Below, piece by piece: positions 1-12,490 of a stretch of DNA of 64,000 nt. Both the position numbers and the translations under genes were made by a program. The DNA comes from Plectrocnemia conspersa. Lineage: Eukaryota > Arthropoda > Insecta > Trichoptera > Polycentropodidae. Location: contig VTFK01000301.1 of assembly GCA_009617715.1 (NCBI GenBank), forward strand, positions 248,001 to 312,000. The letters run 5' to 3'. Position 1 is the first letter of the stretch. Each line of letters begins with the position of its first letter. The notes under the pieces are model-generated. The model was not told where the DNA came from. It made no database searches and saw nothing but the letters and a program-made list of their open reading frames with translations.

Positions 1-980
1 AACAAATAACCGCAGTAGCCCGTTTAAGTTAAATCATCGTATTACATAAATTAATTGTTTAATAAATTAATATAACAGCGGCAATAACGTTGATTGTGTT
101 TGCTTGGGACAAATAGCAGGCAAACGCCTTCGGCGATTCGCTTGGAAAGTACTCCATCTGGGTACTGCTTCGAATATTTTATGATGGGCCAAAACGAAAG
201 GGTCAATAACTAGTTAAGAAAGGCCTCTCTTAGGAGATTGTCCAATCTGTAATGAGGTAATTAGTGTCGAACGATCGCGTCTTAAGATCAAGAGAGCGTT
301 GTCTTTCTCTATTTATTGTTCCATCTCTCAGAGATATGTCTCGGCGACAGGAAATGAGAGGACGCGTTAAAGGAGAGTGAATCGGAGCAGAAGAGACGGT
401 TTTGCTGGGTTAAAAAAAGAAAAAATCAGTGAGGGTTATATCAATAGTTAAATTGTAATTAAATATTTTTTTATTTTTAAGCCCGATCGAGCACATTTTA
501 ATTTAAAATAAAAGTTGAGCGAAATATTCTAATAATGTTTATATAAAAGTATTATATGCTTTTATATTTTGCAATAAAAAGTATATTATATTGAGTCTTA
601 ATTCAATATATTAAATATTTATTATTTCAAGTATTATATATTTACTCAATTATCATAATTACATAAATATTTCACTTTTTTTAGGCACAGATTAGATTTG
701 TGTCTTTTTTCAGGCCACGTGAACAGTGTTTCAAAAATCCTGAAAAATATTTATACTTACATGAGTGAGATTCCAGTTTTATTCAAAACTATTATTTTAA
801 ATTTGTCTATATATTTTCAAAATGGCTACCTATTGTAAATGTGATAAATTTTACAATTATTTTATTTCCCTTAAAATTTCCAAAAAAAGTATTACTGAGA
901 ACTCAAGATACTAGTGGTAATTAAATTCAAAATAAATGATAAAAGTTTATAAGTAATAAGAACAATGTTATTTTAAATAA
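1..980. other. AT-rich, no gene seen
   Basis: A moderately mixed stretch at 280-400 (GTCTCGGCGACAGGAAATGA) stands out from AT-rich DNA; nothing recognisable. Confidence 0.4.
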
Positions 981-999
981 AATTGCAGCTAAATATAAA

Positions 1000-1470
1000 A
1001 TATTATGCCTGCACTACAGTCGCTAGAAGTTGGCCAAAGTTGGCCAAGGAAGGAGAATATAGTGGGTTACTTCGGTCGAGTTTGGTTCTGCCCGCTGTAA
1101 AATCTCTCAGAAGTTGTCTGAGGTTACCGAGAACGGGAGGTAAAGTGGGAGTAATTCAGTCTTGGCCAGCTACGAGCGCTTCCGAACATTGTCGGCAAAC
1201 GGACCGAAGTCAAAGGAACCGAAGTCGGAGCTGCTCTTTCGAGCGCGAGCAGTGAGATACTTCCCCTTTCGCTCTCTCGCGTGTTAAGTGACGAAAGTGA
1301 GAAAGATAATGATATGGTTTTTCGCAAACTGAGATAGAACGAGTAACTCGGTTCAATTTCAGTATACGCGTAGGCGTCCTATGGTCAACACACATGACGA
1401 GCGCTGCATTGTGATCACGTGATCAAGTTATAACACCACGTGCTTATCGTGGACTTCAACAGACTCTTAC
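1000..1470. promoter_or_regulatory. GC-rich island with CACGTG E-boxes
   Basis: It contains TTGGCCAA twice (about 1030-1050), the perfect palindrome TGATCACGTGATCA at 1412-1425 and a second CACGTG at 1437-1442. Short frames on both strands overlap it without family matches. Candidate enhancer, promoter of an outside gene, or an eroded LTR. Confidence 0.35.
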
Positions 1471-1854
1471 TGACATCTTTGAATATTTTAGGGCACCAAA
1501 AGGGATTAATTATATTTTTGATAGTATATTATTCTAACAGATATCGTTATTATATTTTTTTCATATAAAATTAAATAATTAGTGATACTTGATTTTGTTA
1601 AAAAAAATCGTTTCGAATATCCTTGTGTATTTTTCTAGATCGGTTTATATAAATGTCACACCATAACGAATTCTTATATAGAATCGATGGCGACAAATTC
1701 TAGGATAGTCACAGATGTGGTGTTCGTATTTTGTAGTATAATTTTTATGCTTTATGCTGATATTGGATTGGTCAGTGCCCTCACAAACTTTTATAATTAT
1801 CAGTAGCGTAATTTTAATAATATGACAATTGCAAAATTGCGATTATTTGGCACA

Positions 1855-1965
1855 TTTTTCGATCACGCGCAAATATGCCAGCTGTCCATGACAGCAGCTG
1901 CCGTGCGGACGTCATTCACGGCCGCCTTGCGGACAAAGATAAGGTCCAGCAAACTAGTGACTTCG
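1855..1965. promoter_or_regulatory. Compact GC-rich island with paired CAGCTG sites
   Basis: CAGCTG lies at 1879-1884 and 1895-1900 around GTCCATGACAG, followed by GACGTCAT (CREB/ATF type) and two TGCGGAC motifs within about 110 bases. Surrounded by AT-rich DNA. Function inferred. Confidence 0.3.
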
Positions 1966-2599
1966 AATTTTTAAAAGTTGAAATTATGTATATGAATCTC
2001 ATAGGTAATAAAAATAATCCATTGGGACTTCATACCGTTTAGTAAACACTGGAGAAAAAATAATCTGAAACATGTCAAAGGTTTAAAAACGTTAAACGCA
2101 CAATTTAGCACATTCATTAATAATATATAATGACAGATAGAATTAAGATGTTAATTAAAATAAATATGTAAAATCTCGCGTCAACAGGAAATGGAAGCGC
2201 CTTATTTCGTATAATAAAGAGGAAGAATTAATCCTTAAAATAAAATACGTAAGCTTATTATACAAATTAGGGACACAAAAAAATTAAAATATAATTGTGA
2301 AACACTAAATACAGGGATATAAAACTTATTCTAAAATAAACACTCTATATAATTACATAAATCAAAGATACAAAATACAGATAAACAAATATCATTTCTA
2401 AATCAATTTATAGTAGAGAAAGAAAGACTTTCTACGCATTGGACTCATTTTGTATGTCTTCTCTTAATAATATTGAAACATATGAAAATTAAGAGTACGG
2501 AAAAAATGAGAAGACTAATGATGATGCCAGGAACATCCTGGCGAAATATCGAGACTAACTCAAAAAAGAAAATAACGCTAGCTAAAACACGTAAATACA

Positions 2600-2695
2600 T
2601 TTTTTTATTATAAATATATATACACCTAAAATTTAATTTAATTTTTATTATAAATATATATATATATACACCTAAATTTATCCTAATTTTGGTAA
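2600..2695. repeat. Short tandem duplication
   Basis: TTATTATAAATATATATACA plus CCTAAA occurs twice in succession, the second copy with an extended TA run. Confidence 0.6.
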
Positions 2696-4926
2696 TAATA
2701 ATTTTAAATTAACGTTTTCAGTCCTATTTTTTGTAAAAATATTTTTCTTAGGTTGTATTTAGCTTGTGGCAGTTGACCCTTTTAAAAAAAGTCGCTGACC
2801 CTTTTGTTTAAATGTTTTGATTAATAATAGCTATAAATACAAAAACATGTTATTTTAATAGGATTTTGAATAAACCTTTGTCTTTCAGTTATTCCATTCA
2901 ATTCATTTAATGGAACGCTCATACAAGTCGAATAATTCATCATTTCATATTCGCGAAGCTGAAATAATATTTTTCTTACAAAATTGAAACGCAATCTGCT
3001 CTCTAATATTAAACGGCTTCAATTTTGTAATGAATACAGATTGCCATACGTGTGCCATGTATCATTAGTAATTTTATAGACCTGCTTAATAAATAATGGC
3101 TCGGCTTTATGCGTCTTAATTGAAACGATTTAATAATCATAAATATTGCCCACTATTCTACTAACAGAACTAAAATTAGATCATGCATATGAATGAGACA
3201 CAAAATATTCGGTTAAATTAAATTAGATTAAAATCTAATAACATCCTCTTATTTATCATCACATGTCGATTTGTACCTATAATATTATTTTAACTACAGA
3301 TTATATTCAATTAGATCTATACATATATGGGAATTGACTGTTTGAATATTTTCGCAGGAAATATAAAATTGTTCCGTCTTCATCCATCATAGTCGTTTGT
3401 ACTCATATCCACTAAATACTGTCCACTAGTTGTTCATTTAAATGTTCAACATTGACACGTTTTCGTATGAAAAAATCAGCTGTCGTTCTCAATTACAATT
3501 TTGCAATATTTCTTCTTGCAAAATTCTAATATGTGCCAAAAGATGAACGGCGGCGAGACAAACGATCGCGTCGAATGTCATCGCATTTCGTAAAACTTTT
3601 AATGGCCATTTTGCAGAGCTTTCTAAGTTTTTGTCTCGCTTTAATAGTTTTCGTTTCGAGTCGTTTGTCGTCGGTGAATAATGACGTCTTTGTGCAAACG
3701 GTCGGTCATCAAGACGAGTGGTACTTAAGGCTTATGTCAAATCCAGGATACCGTTTGAGACGGTCAGTTAAAAACGAAACCATTATACCACATCCCATAG
3801 GCATAAACGTCGAAATTAATATTCTACTATAAAATATCATTCATGATATTGTATAAATATGTTTGAAGCATTCTACAATAGCCGTTATATTAAATATACT
3901 AATTAAACTCAGCGCCAATAATCAAAATTTAACATATGTTTAATTATTATTCCTGGAAACAATTCGTCAAGAATCTGAGATTACGAAATAAAATACATTC
4001 GAGTAAACCGCATTGAGAATCTATACAAAACTACACCCTGAATATATTTCAAACTTTCATCGGCAAACTTTAGGTCCCTTTTGTGAGTTCAGTCTTAGAC
4101 GTGTTTCCTTTGACTTTGTGAAGTTTCCTCTTTCTTTTAAACTTTAATATTATATGTATATGTTAGGCGATATTTAAAGTGTATTACATATACGGTTGCT
4201 TTGTAATGTGAATTTTATCTTGATGTATAACTACAATAGATATAAAATATTTTTACTTTTACGCATAACAATATTTTTTTATATAAATATATAAGCAATC
4301 ATTAAAAACTAAACTTAAATTTGTCCAAATATTTTTATTATGAGGTCAAACGATTAATATAAAAAGAACATAATGCCTTCTGATCATATATGTCATTATC
4401 TTAGGCTTATCATAAATTTAAACCAAGTGTAAAATATCTTACACATAAACAAGATAAATAAATAGTTTAAGGAATATTTTAAAAAGTTATTTATTATTTT
4501 ATCATTTTAATATTAACGAACTGTAAATCACATGTTAAAAATATATACTTATAAATATGTGTTTAATTCAAGCCCTTCAATTACCTCATAATATTTTACC
4601 AATGTAATAGGCACGACAGCGATTTTAATATTTAGTACAGCTGTTGGACATTTAAGATAAATCGTGAATATATTTTTAAAGCAGCACATATTTTTATTGC
4701 TGTTTTTTTATGATAATACAAGAAAAGCACTATTTATTTGAAAAAGCACAATGTATTTTAATATTTCATTTATTTTATATTATTTTAATACTGATTTAAA
4801 TATCATTATTGAAACATAATTTATTTTAAGCCTTTATTTCTTATCAGTAGCCTGAATTTCAATAACAACTAATATTTTTTTAATAATTAAGGGTTTTTCA
4901 CAGCTGATGACAAACATTTATATTAG

Positions 4927-4952
4927 TATATATATATATATATATATATATA
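4927..4952. repeat. (TA)13 microsatellite
   Basis: Thirteen uninterrupted TA units, flanked by TTAG and CTAA. Confidence 0.9.
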
Positions 4953-5879
4953 CTAACAGTATTTAAAAATATAAAAATAAGTTTTATCTTTATTTTAGAT
5001 ATAAAAGCACATACTGTATAAAAGGGACTTTGAAAGCAGTGATCATAATTGATCACATAAAATGCGTATTATTGCCATAATATATAAATATGACAATGAT
5101 AACCTATCATATTATATTATTACATAACAATCTGATATATAACATATTTTCTTAATAGATATTATCAGTATTTATTTCTCTTTTTTATCTTTATTATATA
5201 TTATATGTAATACTTTTATTTATATTAATAATATATTTTAAATACATTTTATAGTAAACCTAATAAAATCGTTCAAGTTTTTTGCTACTTTATAGAAAGT
5301 ATAAGATGATCGTCGTTTATCTAGTTAATGGCATAACAAGATCAATCAAAGCATAACGAGCTCTCGAATGACACTCGAGATGATAACATAGATAACTGAT
5401 TATACCGTTTAATAAAAATAAGATGCTGCTTATCACATCTATCATGTTATTAAATCTTATATGTGCAATACAATATATTATAACCATAAATTTTACGATT
5501 TAAAATGAGCATCACAACAAATGTTTATTTTACATGAGAAGGCTTTGATAATGGTCGAAAATTTCACACCGCATAATAATTTACATCCTCATACTTAGCA
5601 TGCTATTTCATTACATTAATGTATGCCATTCGTTTACTTAAGATATGTGTTTTGTTGAGTCCAGTTTGCGCATTGTAAATTTGCCTCTGGCGCTTTGTAA
5701 AAGAGCATTTCTCACTTAAACTCGCTCTAGTTAAATATTATCTTTAAATGGTAAATGGCGACACATTAAATTATATACGTGTGCAATTAAAACAATGTTT
5801 TATTATATAATTGATTTCATTATATTGGTGTTAGATTGGTCAAATTCAACTTTGTCGCTTAATTCATAACCGAGCGGTT

Positions 5880-6125
5880 GAAGGGTTAACCGGGTAGTTG
5901 ACTGCAGATTTCAATATTCAAGATACTGCCAGCCGATCTTGGAAGTTGTGTGCAAGTGATACTTCTTTGACCCTAACAACCCGCCTCGGGAATCCATTAA
6001 AATTGTAACAGTCAAGCGGCCAGTCTGGACTGGAATGTGAAAGTTATACGCCACGTTTCCCGTATAGTTCCATACGGCGATGAATGATGAATTATTTCCA
6101 TACACAAGGCGGCACAAAAGCAAAA
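5880..6125 (-). other. GC-richer stretch with an unidentified 70-residue frame
   Basis: The minus-strand frame (5911-6123) reads, in part, SSFIAVWNYTGNVAYNFHIP and LTVTILMDSRGGLLGSKK. Its composition is protein-like, unlike most frames here, but I recognise no family and see no clear splice sites. It could be an exon fragment or transposon remnant. Confidence 0.25.
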
Positions 6126-6458
6126 CTAGATGCCTTATCTACTTGAATATACTATGTATATACAATATTTTTACTATGTACATATATAAAATTTATTCAT
6201 GTTGTATACATTTTCTTTTAACAATATGTTCATGTTAATAATTGGGTACCACTAGTTATGAACGTGAAGTATTAAATATAACTGTTTAGTTCAATTAAAC
6301 TGATTATAATTTAAAGTTTATAATCCCATAAATGGTTTAGCATGTCTCCTGTTATTTTATTTATTATAATAATTATTTTTTTAAACATACACTAATTTAT
6401 TATGAATTTATTTTGAACAATGCTTATATGTATTGTAAATTTTCCATTAGCTATAAAC

Positions 6459-7143
6459 TGTGGCGACCACACATATAGGCACATTTAAAAGGGCGATTGT
6501 TGCATTGTTAATGACCATGACCAAAAACGTTCATTCATTAACAATGAGACAAACATCATGACACAAGAGGGATTTCTTTTGACCACACAACATGAGTCGT
6601 TAAGAGAATCCCTTTTGTGACAAAACGGTACGGATGCAATCAATCACAACAATGCAAACCCTTTCCGAAGAATTCGAAAGTCTGGAGCCAAACAAAAAAC
6701 ATGCTTTCGGAAATACACATCCGATTTCTCGAATTCTAATTCTGTAGCGATTGGCTAGGGGATCGATGCACAATCGCGATTGACCAGCTAGCGTGCATCC
6801 CCCTAAAATATATAAGCCCGGACTCCGACGAGGAGAAGGCAGACGGTACGAGATAGGAGACGGCTGAGGCACGAGACAAGAGACATCACCAGACAGCTGA
6901 GCCAGCGACGCAGACAACCAGAGAGCCAAGATCTACCAGCAGCCATTCGGAAGAACCAGTTACGCGCCCTCACCGACAGACCTGAAGATCACACCTGACA
7001 CTCGCCACACGCAGCCACGCTGTAATCGTCCATAGTCAAAATTGTAATTATAACTTAATAAACGATCTAATAGGATTCACCGAAGAGTCTCATTGGCCGC
7101 GAGATCAACTACCCCTAGGGCAACGCCCCCTAAGAGACTAACA
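6459..7143 (+). mobile_element. Solo LTR of a gypsy-like retrotransposon (copy 1)
   Basis: It starts TGTGGCGACC and ends CTAACA. It carries TATATAAG at 6809-6816 followed by a GC-richer transcribed part, and AATAAA at 7057-7062. This U3-R-U5 order sets its direction. No gag or pol lies on either side, so it is a solo LTR. A diverged inverted copy lies at about 7998-8733, with matching ends, a matching block after the TATA region (GACTCCGACGAGGAGAAGG) and matching U5 (CACCGAAGAGTCTCATTGGC). I could not find a clean target duplication, so the 3' edge may be a few bases off. The open frame on its minus strand is not a gene. Confidence 0.75.
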
Positions 7144-7997
7144 TTACTTTTATATTTCAACTGTATAATACAAGTAAGTTGTATTTCTAAACATCAAATT
7201 TTATTCTTAATACTAACATTTTGCAGTTAGCATTTTTTTCGAGATCTTGTGCACAGGGAAAGATTATATAATTTTATAATTTATATTATAAATTGATTAA
7301 AGAAAAAAGATAAAATAACATGTTTGTAACCTAAAAAGAAGACACTCCGTGGACACAGGTCGATAAGATCCGTTTCCGGAAGGTGCCTTAGATGTGTAGC
7401 GCAAAATCCTGGTGGACCCTCTAAAGAGATTTAATTGAAGATCCAGCTTTAAAAGCGTCAGTTTTAGGAGGCCTCTATTGAGGCCATTCACCGGATGATA
7501 GTTTAATAATGGGCCCAGTCAGGCGTTGGGAAATCTGTGGTGTAGTATACAATGGGGGCGGTCGGCCAAGGTCAAAAGCTTTCCGATTGGTGACGCATTT
7601 TTATAAAACCTCTTTGACGTGTCACTCATTAAAATTTATTTCAGAGCAAAACAACGTCAAAAATTATTTATACATTTTATTTTTTACTATATTATTAATT
7701 TAGTATATTTTTTGAAATACAAACAGTAAATTATGAATATTAAGCTTACTAAATATCAAAACCAAACAAGCTTAACAATAAATGCCTAAATCAGATCCTT
7801 CTCTTTCAGCAAAATATGGTCGATATTATCGACTTGTAAGTTTCGGAAAATAATATTATATTTTTATAAATATAAAATGAAAAACTCTCTTACCAAGTAA
7901 AATAAAATTTAAGTATAATCAGATCATAAATTGACAAATACTTAATATTACCAATATACGTGCTTTTATAGTTATACAAATATTAAGACACAAGCCA
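7144..7997. other. Region between the two inverted LTRs
   Basis: The part at 7320-7620 is GC-richer, with short frames on both strands that I cannot identify. It shows no PBS, gag or pol, so the LTRs are not the two ends of one element. Confidence 0.35.
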
Positions 7998-8733
7998 TAT
8001 TATGGTTTAAGGTTTGAGAACCCTAGGGGTGTGATGACTTCGTAGCCAGTGAGACGCTTGGTGGAATCTATCTATAATTTGTATTAAATTATATTACAAT
8101 TGCGTCAGACGATAAATAGCGAGATGTTTTCTCCGAGTAGTGGTGGAGAAGCTAGCGCAGGGATAATATCCGTGAGTGGTCCTCAAAGACAGTTCCTCTT
8201 GCTGCGATGATTGTGTTCAAGAGGGTCTCAGGTTGTATTTTCACGTCTGCCAGGTGGAGTGAATCTTTTGTTCTCTTTGAGTATCTGCCTGAGTCTTGGA
8301 GTGGCTGCTTGTGACTACCTTCTCCTCATCTGAGTCCAGGCTGAAGTATCCAGAGCTGCAAAATCATGCAGCGATCATCCAGCCAATAGATGTACTCGTT
8401 TCTTAAAACAGCGAAATAGATGCTTTTAGAAAACGACATTTGCTTGATGGGCATTGTCCAAGGTCGTATACTGTAACGGGTATCTTGTAGATCCAGTGAT
8501 TTATTATAACAAAAAAACATTTTCTCAAATGACGGAGAATATTTACAGTTAGAACAAAACTCGTGTTATTTATGTGATATTCTGGTTGTAACGAGGGCTT
8601 TTGTGTGTAGTCCATCCTTTACGCTATTGCCATGTTTCCTTGTTGATGAATGATAATTTTGGAGACAATACATTAAAGTTAGTTCTTACAACAAGACCCT
8701 TTCAAACGTTGGCATCTGTGTGTGGTCGCCACA
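7998..8733 (-). mobile_element. Solo LTR of the same gypsy-like family (copy 2, inverted, diverged)
   Basis: On the minus strand it starts TGTGGCGACC at 8733. It contains GGACTCAGATGAGGAGAAGG (8319-8338 complement) and ends in a U5 with CACCAAGCGTCTCACTGGCT and CCCCTAGGG, all aligning with copy 1. Where copy 1 has TATATAAGCCCGG this copy reads ATACTTCAGCCTGG, so its promoter has decayed and it is probably older. The left edge is uncertain because the terminal CA is not evident. Confidence 0.65.
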
Positions 8734-10560
8734 ATGGCGTTTGAAACGACCCGCAGAAATAATGTACTTAAGAAATCACAAATTTATGCAATTATCGCTA
8801 AAGGCACATATTTATTATTGGCCGATTCACTTGTTGACAGAGCGTTTAACAACGAATATATTTGTTGGGAAGAACTGGCTTTTAAGTCAGCTAACGCAAA
8901 TTATCATTGTTCCTCAACAGCAAAGGAATTCGGCCGAAACTGAAAATTGTTATCACCAGAGCAGGTTTAGATATTGGGAAAAATTAGAATACTGTTATAA
9001 CATACGTTAGCAAACACTTGATTTATTTGTAGTAAATAAATTTCATAATGAAAAAATATTTTTTTATGACTGGAAAAATTGTCTATAATTTTACAAGGCA
9101 AATATTTTAACTTTTTTTGACAAGAAAGGCCTCCATAAGCGGCTGCAGCTCAAATGCTGCGTCCTCCCAGAGAGCCTGCGCCCCAAAACAAGAATGAGAA
9201 AGCTTTAAGGAATATTGCCACGAAACAATTAATAATAATAATAACATTCCTCTTCTGACCAGGTACTTTAATATATATATATATAAATTTATCAATTCTT
9301 TGATAATAATTGTGATATACTATTTAATCTAATAATAACTACAACTATATATCATATAAGCGCCTTTAGTGTATACCTAAATTTAATATATTATTTTGCC
9401 TGCTGGCACAACCATAAATTATAACTATAATATATAATTAGTAATATAGTCGTTGTAATTGCTAGGCGAGATAGCAAACGCTTCAAGTACAAACTCCTAT
9501 TATTTGTCGCTAGTTGTCACTATTCATCCCAAAGCTCCAGTGTGTATCATTATTTGTTAGGAAGATAACGTTAGGTACGTGACCGGGAGAAAATATGCAA
9601 CGTGAGCAGGCTGCTTTATATTTACTCACGTCCGTCACTATAAGCAGATCTTTATCTATGTTTTACTCGGTGGCTATTGAAATTCTGATTGGAGCATTCT
9701 ATAAATATTAATAGAATGAATTGGGTTAAATATTAGACTTAATAATAAATATGATTTTATTGTAAATATGCTTTATTTAATACAGTGGTTCTCAATTTAG
9801 CACCTGCTTATAAATGTAATTATCAAATTAAGTGCTAATTATGTACATGAATAATTTGTTCTAATTATCTACATGAATAAATATTTACGAACTATAAAAT
9901 GTATTTATATACAAATGATTTAGGTAATGTTTTAAGTTATTAGTACTAATTTATTTATTTAAATGTTCCTTTATGTTCCATTATAAATTAAATATAAGGT
10001 GTGAAATGTTGTCATATATTTTTTTTAAATAAACCTTCGTTATAATAATAAATTATTTCATTTGTTTAATAACACTTTTCTTTAAAATACTATGACAACC
10101 GTTGTTATAATACATAAAATCAAATTGTTAATTGTTGGACAAGAAGCATGAAAGTAACGGCCGCTTCAGAAGACTTGCACCAAGCAATATGAGGCGTTCA
10201 TCAAAACTTTGTTATTAAACCTCCACATAAGAGAGGGTATGTTCTGTTATAAATTTCACCATACGTAAGGTACGTACTACCTAATATATAATACGTGTGT
10301 ACAAAGTCTTTCGGACAAGGGAAAATTTTAATTGAAATTATTTAACTCGCCTTTGTGCTCGAAAACGTTCGACGCTATTTCGCAAAGGACAATTAGGACT
10401 CAGATAAGAAAATGTTTAATTAAATGAAAGATGCGCACGTGTATTGTATTATATAATAAATTATGTATTATATAGGGGAAAGGCAAACAATGAAGTCAAA
10501 CTACTTCCCTTATCGCAAACCTAAATAATATATTGCTCATATTATATAATAATATAATAC
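8734..10560. other. AT-rich intergenic DNA, no gene seen
   Basis: CAGTGGTTCTCAA at about 9785 resembles a hAT end, but no partner end was found. The GC-richer patch at 9120-9200 is unidentified. Confidence 0.35.
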
Positions 10561-11000
10561 GACATTACATTGTAGTTGTTTCGGGTTATTGCCAAGATAT
10601 TAATTTTTAATTATTCGCTAGCGTTACAAAGCAAAGTCGGCGCATTATTGCAGGCGCTATAAATTTTAAAAGGAATTTTCGCTTTTAACGAAGTTAACGT
10701 CACGTTTTTGATTTATTGACCCTTCGCGGGCCCTAGAATTTATTCTGGTCACCGGCGAAAGATCATAAAGTGATAAAGCCGGAACAGTGTGCAAGCGAAA
10801 TTACAGGCCTATGCAGAGAACTCAATGTGAAAATATGTTTGTGTATGTGAAAAAATGTGTTAGTTCTTTCGCGCTTTTGAATGATCAATGTTTCGCGTGT
10901 TGAATGAAAAACTGCGGCAATTTATCATTTGCGTTGTTCGTTTTGACGTGCAACATCTTCTGATGACGACTCGATGGTAGTTTAATTTAGTTGTAAGTCA
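10560..11000. other. Unique island, candidate regulatory element
   Basis: It has GCGCTATAAATTTT, TTATTGACCCTTCGCGGGCC, AAGTTAACGTCACG and several GATAA/TTTAT sites. No coding support; enhancer or distal promoter is inferred. Confidence 0.3.
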
Positions 11001-12090
11001 TAAAATTCGCATAAATCATGTATATTCAGATTTTAATAATATGGCTTAGTATAAAAAAAAATATTTATAAATCTATTTAATATGAAAATATTAAATCAGA
11101 CCATTTTTACATTTTTTGTTGAAAAATACTATTATATCAAAAATCGTTTTCATGGCACATTTCAATGCTTTTATCAAAATAACACACCTTCAAGTTATTT
11201 TTATTTTTATACAAATACATAGGCTTAGATCAAAAAACTTTCTGGAAACAGTGCTATTGTCTAGGAAAATTCTTAGATTAGAAAAATATTTTTGATTTTT
11301 CTCAGATTCCGAGTGAACTTATTATTTTGATTTATTAATTAAAGTCTATATTTTCACAATAAAGTTGACTAAACGTAAATATTTAAGCAGATCTACAAAC
11401 AAGTATATTTACTGCATTTGCATTGTATTAACAAAATACTATTCAAAATCTGTCATTATTTTTTACACAGATTAACTACTGTCGTTATTTATCAGTAAAT
11501 ATATGTTTTATATATTATATTATAAAGATACGTTTTGCAATGATCTAACAGTAAATAAAGAGACGTGGCGACCGTTTGCTAAACAAGATAACGTTTCTTG
11601 AAAATAAAATTTAAACGATTCTCTGAATCAGTTTAAAACTGCTTTTCGACAAAGATACGAAAACGATAACTCATCAATTGTATTTATTTTTTCTTAGTTA
11701 CACCTTTCTGAGAGCTTCTAAGAAATTCTCTTCGCGAGGCTACAGGGTTTTCAAGAGTTTTGAGCCATGCCAAATAGTGGATCTTCAATCGTCGACCAAA
11801 TCAGAGTGCACATATCTTTCTTTGATCTTTATCGATGCAGATTGCCCGACGCTGAGCTTTCGGCTGACAAATCGGATCCACACTTAAATCCTCATGTGAG
11901 TCAGTCATTCAGAGCAAAACTGTCTTTAGAGGATCAGCGAAATATAGCGAAAACGAACCTCACCCACAACATCCTTTAAATGGCGCGCTGTCTAGGATCA
12001 TGTATTTTGTAAAGCATGTTCCTAATAATGTTTTTATCTGTATTTAATCGGATTTTGCAACCAAATATATTTACAGGATATATTTTACAA
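11000..12090. other. AT-rich intergenic DNA, no gene seen
   Basis: The patch at 11690-11980 is less AT-rich and has two overlapping 69-70 residue frames with no family match. Confidence 0.35.
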
Positions 12091-12490
12091 AAAAAATTAT
12101 GTCAAAATAACAATGCTAGCCGTTTACCGAAAAAACGATAATTTCAGCAACATTTGTATGTACTGAAATACATATTTTTTGTAAATTTTTTAACCTATTT
12201 ATAATTTTTTTTTATTGCAGTTTTTATATCTGAAAGTTTATGTATTAGTTATTTTTTCTTGGATTTTTTCCACCAAAGTTATGATTTTTTTAGTGTTTTG
12301 AAGTGCACTATTTTATAAGAAAATGGCGAATTAAATATTTACGAGGTTTATTTTATTAAAAAAAAATCATTTTCTTGTCAAAAAAATTGATACTAGCCGT
12401 TTACTGAAAAAATGCGAATTTCATAAATATTTGCCTGTGCTAAAATATATTTTTTTTTTAATATTTTTTTCATTTTAAGTTTTTCCCCTC
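12090..12490. repeat. Diverged tandem duplication, about 280-base period
   Basis: The block around TAGCCGTTTAC (about 12117) recurs at about 12396 with the same flanks (GTCAAAATAACAATGC / GTCAAAAAAATTGATA before it, a GAAAAAA tract after it). It directly abuts the 3' side of the dead LINE, so it could be part of that element's 3' UTR. Confidence 0.5.

Larger units (their letters stand above)
1970..5870. other. AT-rich intergenic DNA, no gene seen
   Basis: The frame at 3533-3832 starts at GTG, has a basic start and one hydrophobic segment (LLMAILQSFLSFCLALIVFV), but no homologue is apparent and it is probably chance. Simple repeats are listed separately. Confidence 0.4.

Noticed and set aside
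3533..3832. 99-residue frame with one hydrophobic segment
   Set aside because: It starts at GTG, lies in AT-rich DNA, and has no promoter, splice or family support.
6600..6929. 109-residue minus-strand frame
   Set aside because: It lies wholly inside the plus-strand solo LTR and is antisense to its transcribed part.
6459..8733. One LTR retrotransposon with both ends
   Set aside because: The two LTRs are in opposite orientation, differ in age, and enclose no gag or pol.
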